DNA from: Cylicocyclus nassatus
Taxonomy: Eukaryota > Nematoda > Chromadorea > Rhabditida > Strongylidae
DNA: 64,000 bases
NCBI GenBank assembly: GCA_958299035.1
Contig: CATQJL010000223.1
Span: 74,665,600 to 74,729,599 of the forward strand
Reading direction: 5' to 3'
Shown: piece after piece, positions 47,840 to 60,675 of the stretch
Numbering within the stretch: position 1 is the first letter of the stretch
How the letters are laid out: every line of letters begins with the position of its first letter
Notes under the pieces: generated by a model
Told to the model about the DNA's origin: nothing
The model's database searches: none
What the model saw: the letters and a program-made list of their open reading frames with translations, nothing else
Made by a program: the position numbers and the translations under genes

Positions 47840-48220
47840 CAAAGCAGTATGGTTCATCTGAAAAGGCCACTTCGACTCGACACGGTTCCCTTGTTAGTTT
47901 TCAAACATTTTCTGATTTACAAACTGTATCCTTCTGTTAAATCCTTGCCAGCTAAGTGTCATTCTCTGATATGGATTGAAGAGATAATATTTACTGTTTC
48001 CCGTTGTTCGCACTATTTCTCGACTAGCTACGTGAGAAATACGTGGATGCGAACAACGGGAAACAGTAAATATTATCTCTTCAATCCATATCAGAGAATG
48101 ACACTTAGCTGGCAAGGATTTAACAGAAGGATACAGTTTGTAAATCAGAAATGTTTGAAACTAACAAGGGAACCGTGTCGAGTCGAAGTGGCCTTTTCAG
48201 ATGAAACCCATACTGCTTTG
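47840..48220. repeat. Near-perfect hairpin, 173-bp arms
   Basis: The arms at 47840-48012 and 48048-48220 are inverted copies with only a few indels. The 35-bp loop contains TTCTC/GAGAA. A further partial copy of the outer arm (GCCACTTCGACTCGACACGG) lies near 48597, and ATTCCAAATCTGC near 48239 is mirrored near 48545, so the hairpin belongs to a larger foldback that reaches about 48640. Confidence 0.85.
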
Positions 48221-48640
48221 AGGAGCATTAATCGGTGATTCCAAATCTGCTTTCCAAATCTGCCAAGCACCTCTGGACGCCGAGTTATGCTCATTTTCCA
48301 GGTCAAAAAATTGAACGCAAAACTAAAGCAAAATCGCCCAAATTTGCTCAAATGGTCCAGTGTCAAGTATCAGAGCTGTTTATGCAATGTATACATTTTA
48401 TTTAATATGCTAATACTTAACATTGCTTTATCTGAGCGCTGGAAAGATTGTAACAATCAATTTTACCTAAATTCTGCATTCATTTATCGTTCCGAAGAAC
48501 GGTCACAACTCGGCATCCAAAGGCGCTTGGCAGATTTGGAAGGCAGATTTGGAATCACCGCTTAATTCTCTTCAAAGCAGTATTTTCATCTGGAAAGGCC
48601 ACTTCGACTCGACACGGTTCCCGTGTAAGTTTTTAACTCA
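48221..48640. repeat. Outer foldback segment of the 48-kb hairpin
   Basis: GATTCCAAATCTGC, then CCAAATCTGCCAAGC and GCCGAGTT, at 48236-48290 pair with complements at about 48505-48560. The outer arm sequence then reappears at 48562-48632. Confidence 0.6.
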
Positions 48641-49174
48641 AAGTGAGTTTGCAAATCTATTATATTTGCATCCTATCAAGTCATTAAGAACATCTGAATC
48701 GTAAAGTTATACAGCTCATGTTTTTGAACAGATTGCAATTTAGGAAGGCAAATCAAAGAGTAAATTTACTCAGATCTTAACTATAACGCATAACATTTTG
48801 TACACTGCAAGTTGTTAAAAATTATATAAGCGCTTACTACAATAAGTACGAGAGACCTAGAGAACGCATGCATGACAAGATTCCAAAAAAATAGATGATA
48901 CTGATGACAAATTCAAAGCAGGTGTGCTCTCCCCTCATCAAAAATAATGATGCAAGAAAGGAACTCAGCAGAACTCTTGCCGAAAGCAAACTGTTTGAAT
49001 ATGTTTTATTTTTCTCATTATAGACATCAAAGTATGCAAGTACATGTACACATTGGTGAGACAAAGTGAATATGATATGACGTCGTATAATGTTTGCAAC
49101 ATTTGTATTACATGTTGATGATATCGCGTAATTACTTCGAATCAAAGAAAACATTGATGATATGTGGGATCAAA
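48641..49174. other. Region downstream of GNAT gene 3
   Basis: AT-rich and non-coding. No canonical AATAAA was seen just past the stop codon at 49175. Confidence 0.4.
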
Positions 49175-52100
49175 TTAGTATAACTTTGCAGCTACAACTT
49201 TCGCACTTTGACAACCGTCGTGGAGATTTTGAAACACTGGATTGCCGTTCTCACGATAACTTGCATAGGGTACCTCGTACAGAATTTTCCAACCAGACTA
49301 CAATTTCATTTGTCCGATTTAAGAGTAAAACCGTCATGAATATGATATACTTATTTCTATAGGTATTTTATCAATTTTAGTACTAAAAAGGAGACGATTT
49401 TGACAGACCTTTGCAAAAATTGCTTGCGAAGCAGCTGCAGTCGCAGCAGTCGCTATGTATTCACAACCCTCTGCTTGCGCATTTTGCATGGCCCATCGGT
49501 TGAGCTCTTTGCCCAAGCCTTGACTAAAACAACAACTTCAGCAAAACCCAATAAAAACTGGAAGCTTTGCACAAACCCCATGTAATCCTTGTGCACGCAT
49601 AATATGTCCATTTTCATGAATTTATGTTTAGACAGCATTTGAGACAGTGTGTCCTCCAGGAAGCGCACAAAAATGATTATCTGGTTGGCTTTGTGCTGCT
49701 TATAGGGCCCTTTGACGATGTCTAAAATGTAAAACATGATCATATCCGAGGATGATTGCTTACCAAAGCTATCCATAGGTACAGTGAAATGAGTAATGCA
49801 AAATACGCATAAATAATATGAATGTAATATTACTGGTATCGGTCTTGCTTGGGCTGGGTCCACACTGACATGGAAGTTCCGGAACAGTTCCAGCACAGCC
49901 CTTGAAATGTGCCAAAACGATGCATGCGCTACAACTGCCCGCATGCCTTATCGAGCACTGGCAGTTAAAGAATTTTTGTCTCTCAATCTCACTCATGTAG
50001 GCCTCATTCCCCCACTCCGCTTCCCCTTTGAATGGGTTTAGATTATTTATCCTGAGGTGGGGTTAGAAAATGAGCGTCCATTTAATCTATCGTTCGTTCG
50101 TGAATGAGCGTGGGAGGACACATCTTAACGAATACATGGAAGCAGAAGAGCGCTCATTCTCCAGTTCCGTTTTAGCTAAAAGCTTTTCTCAGGAAAGCGG
50201 AATAAGGAATGAGGTCAAAGTGAGTAAAAGAGGGAACTGAGAACGATAAAAAAAACTTTAATTCTTGCCGCTCAACAAATACGGGCGACTGCAGTCAAAC
50301 TCTGCGCTGACTGTTCTGGAAGTTCTGGATCTAACTCAGCCTTAGAAGCCTTCATAACTTCTCTGCCGCTATGCGACGAGTGTGCATTATCTCATCTAGG
50401 GATAAGCAATCATCGTAAATGTACCTTCCGCAAAGTCGTGATTTTTGACATCTATTTGTGCTGGAAATGGGGCGTCCATCGTCTCCGTCGAGCACAACGA
50501 ACATAAGCACATAGCTATCAGCCTGTTTATGACGATATATTTATCCATTTTCCATCACTTTTACCAACTATCAATATGTAAGAAAATTTGATAGACGTAT
50601 ATGTGGTGAGGACTCAAGCCTTGCGCATAAGTCTCTGAGCATTGCTTAATGCTTACAAGAAAATGATCAAAAGTCAAAGTGGCCAATTCAAACGACGCTG
50701 CATACGGCAAAAAACGGTGACTCCGAAGCTGTCTTGCCTATCTGCAAAACGCTTAAAAACAGTGCCCATGCAGATATGGGCACATGGGTTTTTCGCCTGA
50801 AATCTGTTAAGTGGATCCTAACTAGGGAACTACGCAAGGAGCAGCGCAAATGGTTAGATCACGGTTGAGAAATTCGTCCCCAAACCTCCCACTTGCACCG
50901 TAACCCGACAGTGAGTTACACGGTGACACTACGTTCGCGCTGAGACCCACCAGTTACTCAGCAAACTTAAAAAAACATCTTTTTCTGGATTTCCAAGCCA
51001 AAATCGGCTGTTCATTGATTCTCTCCTTTTCGGGATGCCGTATTGTGCAGTTTTGCGCCGATTTTGTTCGCAGTGTTGGGAAAACTCAAGTGTATCGTAC
51101 GTTACTCAGGAGCATCCTACCGGAATGTTTTCTGCGTCTCGTCTTTTGCACCTATCTGCATCAATTCACGTCTCCAATGAACGGAACTGATGAGAGTAGA
51201 TCAGTTGAATGCGACAAGTGGACGAATGGTCAACTGTCAATCCACTTTGCATGCCTATGGGAGGGTGGGAAACTGACTGCATCGTTATCGCAGTATTCTA
51301 GAAAGGTTGGGGTTTTTGAGATTTCATTGCCATACGAGAATGGGCCCCTTGGACATAGCATCGCGCAAGTGCGCGACAACAACGTTCGACTAAAAGTGAG
51401 AAATACGGCCGAGAGTTGGGAATCTTACGTCATGGTGGCGGGCTCTCCTGCTCCCTGCTCTGCGGCGAAGTACGCATGCCGCCGCAATTAAAGTCATAGG
51501 GTCCCTCTGCGACTCTGCGTCTCAGCCTAGGTGATAACTGTTTCACTTTCAAACGAATAGTAAAACGTTGGTACACGCTTGCTTTGACGTATTCGCGCTC
51601 TCTATCTTAGCTACCAGCGCTGCTGATAATCTCAGGTAAGCAAATTTGCTAGAAATCGAGTACATGGACACTGCCTTTAGCATTTGCTTGACTCTTCGAA
51701 TATGTAAACGAAGATAACTTATTTGGATCAGACTCGCCGTATTCTGAGAAGGATTGTCTAAAGGCAAGGTGGCAAACGGTTGCGCGCAACAGCAGAACAT
51801 AATGCATTGCTGGCTACATTTCGATAAAATATTGTTGTTTCCATTAATTCATACAAGCTACGAATCTCTGAGGAAGCGTTTGTACTCCAAGGAGTTACTT
51901 TCAGGGAAAAAGACGTTTGGGTGTTGGGGACAAAAGTTTGTGCTTGGTTGGAAAGCTACATGAAACATTTAGAAAAGATGGAGAAAAAATATTGACACTT
52001 TAGGCCTCGGACAGAGTTCGCGCGATTTGATCGTCGCGATTCAACCGCCGCGATTTCCATTCATATTCATTTTACATTCAAAAATTTCGAGCTGGAAAAG

Positions 52101-53078
52101 TATCACAACCGAAATGCAAGCTGGTCGGCATGTAATGAACCCGTAACAGTTGTCTTGTCGCGATTGAATCGCGACAATCAAATCGCGTAAACTCTGTCCG
52201 AGGCCTTAATCTTCTCACGAGAAAATGGTCAGAACTTAACCCAGCCATTCAAACAAGCTATATATCACGGACTCGTCTTATAACGCCAATTTCAGATATA
52301 TGTTCATTAACTGCCAAGCGTGTCTGAGAGGAGTTATGAGCGTTCAAACATGAGACTTTTTTTTGAGTTTCGACGAATATATCTCCTTCGAAGGAAGCCT
52401 AATGACGCGGATTTACAGTGACTATGGTTACACCAATTACAAAAAAAAACACATTCACCAAAAACCTAAAAAGGTGTTTTTGAAAAGTATTTTGTGGAAC
52501 ATGCGCCACAGAACACTTGACGAAGCGCACATTTGAACGCTCATAAGTTCTTCCAAATAGTCGCTTGGCAGATAATAAACACATATTCTAAGTCATTCAG
52601 TCGTAATTTACAGTCATTCAATCATGATTTACATTCCCCTTTTTTCATTGAATTAGAATAAATAACTGGGAATCACTGGATCCAACAGCACGTCTCAACC
52701 CCCCTCAAAGAAGGTTTTCCTAGAACAAGGTTTTGCGTGCATTCGGTCACAATGTAATTTTCGAGGAACTCTCAGTATCTAAGTCCCCAACTCTTATAAT
52801 TCTTATGCGCACACAATTTACTTACCGGTTTCCATCATATACCAGTGTGGAGTATTTGTCGTTTGTGTACCCGTGATGCGCAGTATCACGGAACAAATCA
52901 ATCAGGTCGTCCTTGGTGGCTTCTAAATTTTATATGGAATGGTGGGATATGGAACCAACTTCTTCTTACTTGTCGATGCGTTTATAGGCTCATACTTGCC
53001 GAACTGATTGATCAGAAAATCCAAAATTTTATCAGCATGGTCCTTCGTAGCTGGTACATAGCGAAACCTATCGATCAT
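49175..53078 (-). CDS. GNAT N-acetyltransferase, arylalkylamine NAT-like (paralogue 3, 6 exons)
   Basis: Exons: 53078-52970, 52922-52826, 50522-50425, 49721-49577, 49523-49409 and 49297-49175; 228 aa. Begins MIDRFRYVPATKDHADKI, the form closest to typical nematode family members. Exon 2 has ATKDDLIDLFRD and TNDKYSTLVYDGNR; exon 3 has RLIAMCLCSLC. The acetyl-CoA loop is QGLGKEL (151-157), then ATAAASQAIFAK, EVPYASYRENG and VFQNLHDG. Differences from its sisters: RW replaces RR just after the loop, and ASYR replaces the (T/S)DYC of the C-terminal region, which could affect substrate choice. Intron 2 is 2.3 kb and holds two MITEs and an opposite-strand ORF; intron 1 is 47 nt. TTTCTTCCCGTCAG six nt upstream of the ATG is a plausible trans-splice acceptor. 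The frame stays open further upstream, but that stretch is unlike the family and is taken as untranslated. Confidence 0.88.
51015..51491 (+). CDS. Orphan ORF inside intron 2 of GNAT gene 3, opposite strand
   Basis: 158 codons, one of the longest unexplained frames in the window. It has no recognised domain, signal peptide or membrane segment. The second half (SIHFACLWEGGKLTAS, FEISLPYENGPLGHSI, VRDNNVRLKVRN) looks like plausible beta-rich protein. It lies in less AT-rich sequence than its neighbours. It may be a nested gene, an exon of an unrecognised gene, a transposon remnant or chance. Confidence 0.3.
   Translation: MILSFSGCRIVQFCADFVRSVGKTQVYRTLLRSILPECFLRLVFCTYLHQFTSPMNGTDESRSVECDKWTNGQLSIHFACLWEGGKLTASLSQYSRKVGVFEISLPYENGPLGHSIAQVRDNNVRLKVRNTAESWESYVMVAGSPAPCSAAKYACRRN
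52003..52205. mobile_element. PIF/Harbinger-like MITE with TTA duplication
   Basis: TTA flanks both sides. The ends share GGCCTCGGACAGAGTT, continuing as CGCGATTTGAT and TCGCGATTCAA for about 42 bp with few mismatches. 203 bp and non-coding. A TWA target duplication with GGCC ends suits Tourist-like elements. It lies in intron 2 of GNAT gene 3. Confidence 0.75.
52295..52591. mobile_element. MITE with TTATGAGCGTTCAAA inverted arms
   Basis: ATATGTTCATTAACTGCCAAGC at the left pairs with GCTTGGCAGATAATAAACAC at the right. Inner GAGTTATGAGCGTTCAAA pairs with TTTGAACGCTCATAAGTTC. About 300 bp in intron 2 of GNAT gene 3. The superfamily is unclear. Confidence 0.7.
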
Positions 53079-56000
53079 TAGCACTGACGGGAAGAAAGCA
53101 CTGCGGATAAAATCAATTTGTTCAATCACAACAGCAAGAAGACATCTTAAAAACAGTATGAAGCGCAAGAGTTCTACAAAGGAAAGATTCTGCACCATTG
53201 AATAAGGTCTATTGGGCGACTCTTGAACAGATGGCTTCTTGTTTCAAACCTGATTTTTCCATATGCCACGGAAGTAGTAAGTTCCCACGTTACCACACCT
53301 GCTTTTTTCTGCCCTGTTTTTTGCGAGAAAAATCAGCAGAATAAGGACAATCAAAAAGACAATTTTCACCCATATGAGTCCTTTCCCTAAATAGTATATT
53401 CGCGAAACTCGAGTTTAGAAAATTTACAGGAAAGCTTAAATTTTCGAGATAACATCTACATCTTCAAAACCTGAAAATAGCGATCACATGTTATTGACAA
53501 CCCAAAATTTCGCTTTTATTACCCCTTCTGTCTTTCCATTAGCAGTTTCCAGAAAAAACAAACCGAACTCATGATTGCAGAAACGTATTTGAACTGAATG
53601 GAAAAATTCGAGCCAACTGACGTAGTCACAGACTCGTGCTTGGGACATTACGACCTGATGAGCTTAGCTTAAGATTTACCAATTTGGGAACTCTAAGTGA
53701 TGATTAAGAGTACAAAAAAATCAGACTTGAAAAGTCTTTCTCATATCCAATCATTGCGCAAAACCATTTCTTAGCTCAAAGATGACAGTGCATGATGACC
53801 GCGAATAGAGTCTCTTAACCATGGTCTTAGCTTCAAAATAAAAAAACATGATGTCAGAAATCAAAAGTCAAAACTAAAAAATCTGAAAAGAGATAAGTTT
53901 GGATCTGATCGTTTCGAATTTTCAAGTGGCAAGTGGCGGTCATTGCAAAAGAATGATTCTACAACAGAACGGAAGTGCAATTATTCGGTCGTTGGGTTAT
54001 TCAAAACAATCCGGTTGTCCTTTTTTGTGACACCTGCGTTAAACTGGTCTAGGGAGGACCGCATTCTAATAGCAGAATCCTTCATCACGTTTCTTGCTGC
54101 ATGACGAATATTTATGATTACTATGAAGATTAGTACAAAGACTGAGGTTTAAAATAGTTTGAGTTCCATATATCTCGGAAGTAAAAGGAGAGAAAGACGC
54201 TAAATAGCAAAGAAATCAGAAAATAAAATTAATGCATAGTTCCTTAAAAAATACCCTAAAAATGTTCAACAAGGCGCAGACAATCTTTTGAGAAACTTTG
54301 AGAGAACTTCTTGGTTTCTTTTTTAAAATTCTCTAACCATGTCATAGACATCAACTTTTTTAGTCACCCCGTTCGCTACTGTTTGCCTAACGGATGAGAA
54401 GAAACTGGCACGATAGTCTCGCTGAAAAGGAAAAAGACGAAAGTAATTGTTTCGACAAGGCCCAAAGCATATTCTTCACAAATATAGCTTCAAATGCCTA
54501 GGATAGGTCCAATAAAAGCATACGGATGCTATTGCTGGAGCGAAACTGCAATGATTAAATGATTATAAAAGCTATATGGGATATAAAATGTCTCACTGCC
54601 AAGCCCGTAAAAAATCAGCTGCATTTATCATTGTACTGATAATTTTGAACGAATGTATCTGTGTGGTAAAGAGAAGTTCTAGCACTTAGAAATGGAACCT
54701 TTCAACCGTGAACTTCATATAAATCTACGTATTAGAGCAGAAACTTTAAGTGTAATTAAACGACTGAGATCTTGAGAATAAACATGCGCAGTCATTGTGA
54801 AGAGAGACTGAGGGAAAAACAGGGAAGAACCCAGTGATATTTTTGAACAAATCGAGGTTCAAAAAATAGAAAGAATAGCAAGAGTTTTCCGGGCATGAGT
54901 GCAAAACTAATACTGTTCTAAACTCAAAAAACTGGTCTAGTTAAGGAAAACGAGTTCTGATTCATGTCTTCGAATGAAAGTCATTGTGGGAATGGTTTAC
55001 CGCACTCAGGTACAGGTAATGAAAAGGGCGTTGCCAGAGTGATTCGAGCAAAGTGCAATGCAAGCAAAAAACAAGTTTTGAGGAGCCCGTGTTTTGGTCT
55101 ATACGCCTTCTATTTGATTGCAAATGTAAACGATATTGTGTCAGCGAGTAGCTGAAGCCTTTAACAAAATATTGAAAAAAAGCTGATTTGTCCCTACTTT
55201 TGAGCAGTGATACTTCTTCTTGATTGGTTGCATTATATATTAGGTTGTGCTTAGGTTTTAGGGTTTAGGTCTTTAAGATATGTGGTTGTCATGGTTCTCA
55301 TTCGCTTAGTTTGAAGCTTGATTTTTTGAGCACTTCGTTTTTTTCTTTTTTTAGCTCCTATTTCGTTTTTCATTTCAATATTCCTCTTTCTTTCTTTTTT
55401 ATTTCTTCCTCACTTTTGTCCAAGTGCTTCATATCGTTTTTCGGCTAATTCTGCTGTGCGGGGCGCTTTCTTCTGTCTCATCTAGGTGTCCCTGGCTGAT
55501 TGTCGTCGAGGAAATGCAAAGAACAATTTTTTTGTTAAATTTTAGTTTATGTTGGCTCCGATTCCATCATTTCATTGAACCTTGGTTCAAATCGTTGCCA
55601 TTTGATGTTTGGTTTTCTAACACATTCATACTACACTGTGATGCTTGGGAAAGCTTGTTCGTATTAAAACTTTTTGCACCACTGTGCAATCTCTTCTCTT
55701 GAAGTTCTGCTCTCTCCCCAGAAGAGTTGGTTAGACGGGTTTTACCAATATTACTACCGGTACACCTGCTTCCAATGTACAGCTGCTTATTTTTGAATAA
55801 GAGAATTTTTGCTAAGAGCAGAGGCATGAGACAGACTCCATCGAACTTCTAAAAATGTGATGATTTCATACTCGTCCAAACAAGCTCAGTCCCTTTCTAT
55901 CCCTAAAAAAGATTTTGCCGGTTGGACTCGAGCTGATTCAGCGAGGTGTTTGCCTGTTTTTTCTGCCAGCTGTTCAGTGTGAAGCTCCGTTTCTGTGTTG

Positions 56001-59000
56001 GATGGATACGCCTTGTGCGTATCAAATAAAATAATAATGAAGATGTAATTTCAGACATGTGGAAGTGTCACATGATTGTGAGCCAGTGAGCAAGAATATG
56101 AACTTAAACACTAGCAATCAGTACGCGTGAAAAGTTTGAGAAAGGTTTGAGTAGAAACCGGTTTCTAGGACACTGAGTTGTGTTTTGCACTGTCCATTTA
56201 TGTCTCCCAGCTACAAATTAGAAAGAACCATAGTTTACTTAAGTAAAAGTTCCCTCACAGCTTTAGGATCGGGCAAAGTTTTTGAACGAAGAAGCAATGC
56301 GCTTCTTACATGTTTATTGAAATTGGAATGCATTTGAATATTCTGGTAGAAAAATTTTAGAAAAGTCAAGGATTTCATTGGAGTACTGTATTTCTTTCTG
56401 ATATTTCAAATTTGAATGGGGTTTACTCTGAAATTTTGTAGAGGAGAAAATGGCGCAGCTGAATCTTCTTACATGTCATCAATTTTTTTAGAATCTTGCA
56501 TTCGTTTATCCAAAATTCTAAAGATAGGAAAATATGGAAAAGGCGATATTATAGTTGCAAGTCACTTCTTTTAGAGCACTGAGTCATTGTAGAAATTGGA
56601 AAAAAATTTATCTACGCAATATTTCACCTCATGTAGGTCATTCCAACACCCCCATGTCTTCCCCTAAACCGAAACTGATTCAGGCTAAAATTTACTCTCC
56701 TACATTCTATACTCCGCGTCCCCTATTGCTGTGGCAAATAAAAGATTTGAGGAAGCACAAATCACACGAGTAAAACAAACTACACAGAAATCTCATTTTT
56801 CGCATTCTATTCTTTTCCTCTACCCACCACCGAGAAAACTTTTTGAGGCTTATTTAACAACTTTTTGAAAAAAGCTGCCAATCGATGACAAAATAATGGG
56901 GAGACGGTCGTAAGGCGCGTATTGATCGGTTTTTACTAAATCAGAGAAATCAAGAAATAGTCCAAATTTATTTTAATGCTATCGGATTTCAACTGGTTAT
57001 CTTTCTTTATACTTTCTGATGTACTGACAAAAATCTCGCAATCTAGAAACCTTGCTTTTGCAGAGAACTGACCCAGTCTGGTAATGAAGGCTGAGGGAAA
57101 CGCGCGTTTTTCGACATACACCCAAAATAATGTAGTACCTGCTATAACTGGCGATCGGAAACTTGGATAGATCAGCACTCGTTTTTTTCTCCGGGGTATC
57201 CCATTTTGTCCTTATACGATATGACGGCCCGGCGATTAACTTGAGGATTGTAAAATATAGAAAATGAAGCAGTTTTGAGAATTTTTACGCTCTTGGAAAT
57301 GATAGATTTACCTAAACTCCATCACTTACAGATAAAAATCCGCGTTTAAACTCACTGAAGTTTTCAAGGCTTTTTCGATGGTTCAATCAATACGGTAAGC
57401 ATATGACTACACCGATGTTGGTTATCTAGCACACTAACAATCATCTGTCTTTTAATAAATGTAAGAGAAAAGAAAAGTGATTTAGTGCAATAAAGCTCAA
57501 AAATTCAATTTGCTTCCTTACTACCGCCAACTATAGGTCTTTTGGGTATCCGGAAATTAATATGAGGCTATTCCAAAACATTATGTAGTACATGTATTAG
57601 GTTGACAGTTGTTCTGTGGTTTCATGTTTGAAAAAACATCACTTCCAGTCATCACTTCCTCCCTAGATTTGCACAAGCTGATATTACCAGATAGAGGAAA
57701 CCTTCTCTTTGTGATAGTGCCTTTGTTGCTTTCTAATAAGGGGTAACTTTGAAATGGAAGCAGGAGAGTAATATCACTTCGACTTAGACTTTATAGAGTT
57801 ACGCCGCTAAAAATTTGAAAACTTGCGATAAAATTTCGAGCAAGCAATACAGTAAGTCTTTTGATCCACAGTTTCCAAAAGTGCAGGGATTGTGTTAAAA
57901 GAACATCTCTATGAGGAGTTATCATTTTCGAAAAAAGTGCTAAAAAGTCAAATTTGCTGTTTTCCATTGCATATACAAAAATCAAAAAACTCTTCACAGA
58001 TACCCCCTTTTTTACACAAACTCTGCACTTTTAGAAACCACCATCTCACAAGTTACCCCTTATCAGAGAACAGCAAAGGCACTGACACAAAGAGAAAGAT
58101 TTGCTTTATGTGGCAGGATTGAGTTCGTGCAAATTCGTTGAGAGAGCAAGAAGTTACAGCTTAATAGAGATATGCTGGGAACGACAAAGCGTGCGCAATG
58201 GTTGCTAGCTATGAATTGAAGCTTGTATGCAAGCTGACAGCTTAATTACACTGCACCTCATTTTTTCAAAAGACAAACTAAAAATCACTTCCGGTTAAAG
58301 ACCAACAATAGGAGGAAGAAAATGCCAGTACCGTGCAGTATCCTTTCAATCATTAGTTACATTCTGGCACTATCACGGGGTCGAGGAAAAGAAGCATTAT
58401 CGCAGAATAAAATTCCGTATCCGTCAAATCACTGTCAAGGGATTTTGCACTAAACGTCTTGCTACAAAGAAATTTATTTTGCTAGTTTTATTTGTCCACT
58501 GTTTAGTTTTCCTACTAAATATCACATGATGTTGACATCTTTCCTTTCGCATATTACTTGTGATCCTGAAAATTCATACTCCAGTCGTAAAGAAGTTCTC
58601 TTGTGAAGAGAAGTATCACTGCTTGATACAAAGTGTGGAGGACATGAGGTTAACAGCTCAGTTACAACATGACCTTTTTTACGTAGGATAGAAAAAATAC
58701 AAGCTAAACCAACGTTTGGCTGTAGCGCACTTTTACGATAAACGGTTCCTTTGACATCTTCTTTTTGAATGAGCAAATTTGTGCTCATCCTTTTATTAAC
58801 GAAAAAATGCCAAAAAACAAATTTCCTGTGAGAGTCTGGAATTCTTTTACCAAGTATCATAATTTTTGAAATTAGAGCTCGATCAGCGCAAATCACATTC
58901 AGTTAGGAAGAGGACTGCAAACTTATGACACCGGCTGTTCTTGATTGCAGTTTTTGGGCGGGTTTGCCTCAGATCGCCATACTTCAAACGATCTTCTTCT

Positions 59001-59366
59001 TCCATTATTATCTCTGCAAACAAAGCTTATTGTACAAAATGTTTTGAAAAGTGAGTGATTCATCCCAACAAAATTTATACAAAGCAAGAACATTGCCAGA
59101 GGAAGAAGCTGCGATTTTTGAAATGGTGCAACAAAACCGGAGCAATCTTATACTCAAGTGATAGTAGAATGAAGTAAGCCAAATCATATCAGGCTATCAA
59201 ATCTCATCGCAGTGCTGAAAATGTGGTTTGTAAATAACAGGGAAAGGGAGAGAATGGTTATTCCTTCAACCTTTAATAAAGAGTTCCGAATTCAGTGGAA
59301 TTGGAAATGAAATCAAATTCAAAGGAACACAGGGTTGTTGTCATTTGTAAACAAGTGTTTAATTCA
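53079..59366. other. 6.3 kb gene-poor stretch
   Basis: I could not support any gene here. Single mariner-like ends occur at about 55242 (TTAGGTTGTGCTTAGG) and 57599 (TTAGGTTGACAGTTG) without clear partners. The longest frame, 58896-58522 on the minus strand (124 codons), matches no family I know. Unrecognised short exons remain possible. Confidence 0.4.
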
Positions 59367-59811
59367 CTGGGTCGGTAGTAAACCTATCGAAACTCACAGT
59401 TATAACTCAGAGTTAACTCTGAGTTATCTCTGAGCTAACGCGCAACTTTTCGACCCCCTTAACAGGTGTTTGAACAGATCAAATCCGGAAAGTGATGATA
59501 TGCCAGGATTCTCCTAAACACGTAGTTTATTCCTAGTAGCGCAACATTGTCCAAATCGTCCTGCACAAGAAACAGCGCCACCAAACGCGCAACTAGTCTC
59601 TGCGATAACTCTGAGTTTGGTGCGAGTTTCAGTCTATCGTGGAACTCAGAGATAACTCTGAGTTTGGTCAGAGAAAGAGAAATAGTGCGCAAAAGAAGAG
59701 GGGCAGATAAAAAGTCCTCCGGGGTACATTTTGCTCGTAGTTTAAGCAGGCATGATGGGGGTAACGTGGTGCGCAGTGAATTAAAAAATTTTGAAATTTT
59801 GTAAAAACTTG

Positions 59812-60405
59812 GCCCAGGGGGTTATTCGGTGCGCTGGTCACGCATATGGTACCCATTTTTTACTATGGGGTCATGTAGAGGTGTTACGGTAGGTTTACGG
59901 TAGATGGGAGAAAGTCACGAAACTGATCGAAACTTGATGCACTGGGGTTATTCGGGGCGCCGACAACGAATATGACATGCAGATTATACTGTGGTGTCAT
60001 CTGACGAGGTTACGGTAGGTTTACGGTAGATAGGAGAAAATCACGAAACTGATCGAAACTTGATGCACTGGGGTTATTCGGGGCGCCGACAACGAATATG
60101 ACATGCAGATTATACTGTGGTGTCATCTGACGAGGTTACGGTAGGTTTACGGTAGATAGGAGAAAATCACGAAACTGATCGAAACTTGATGCACTGGGGT
60201 TATTCGGGGCGCCGACAACGAATATGACATGCAGATTATACTGTGGTGTCATCTGACGAGGTTACGGTAGGTTTACGGTAGATGAATAAAAGCGGCGGAA
60301 TTAGCCGAAATCTGGTACACTGGAGTTATTCGGGATGCAGATTACGGACAATCTATCTGCTAAAACTGGTGACATATGGAACGGTTACGGTAGGTATACG
60401 GTAAG
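59812..60405 (+). repeat. 126-bp minisatellite, about 4.7 copies
   Basis: The unit contains GGTTACGGTAGGTTTACGGT, GAAACTTGATGCACTGGGGT and GCGCCGACAACGAATATGAC. GAGGTTACGG recurs at 60006, 60132 and 60258, exactly 126 bp apart. Central copies are nearly identical; the first and last are diverged. Confidence 0.92.
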
Positions 60406-60675
60406 TAAGACGGAATCATGGAAGGGCAAACTTTGCCCGGAGGATTTATTCTGTGCGCAAATCCTAATAGTCAATTCTTATCATAGCGTATGTCATCCGC
60501 TTTCTCTATTGTTTGAAGCTTTCAGCTGCGCAAAAGACCAATCCTCCTGATGAACCATCACTGCCCGATAGAAATGGAAATGAGTGAGGCTTTGGTATAA
60601 CTTGTTTTGACCTGCTAAGTGTTAATGGAATGAGTGAGTACATTATGGCAAAGCAATTTTAGGGTTCATGGGTGT

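Noticed and set aside
47747..48238. 163-codon frame
   Set aside because: Runs through both arms of a near-perfect hairpin, so it reads the repeat and its mirror image; no domain is seen.
49453..49944. 163-codon minus-strand frame taken as one exon
   Set aside because: It includes true exon 4 of GNAT gene 3 but reads through both flanking introns and ends in the wrong frame for exon 5.
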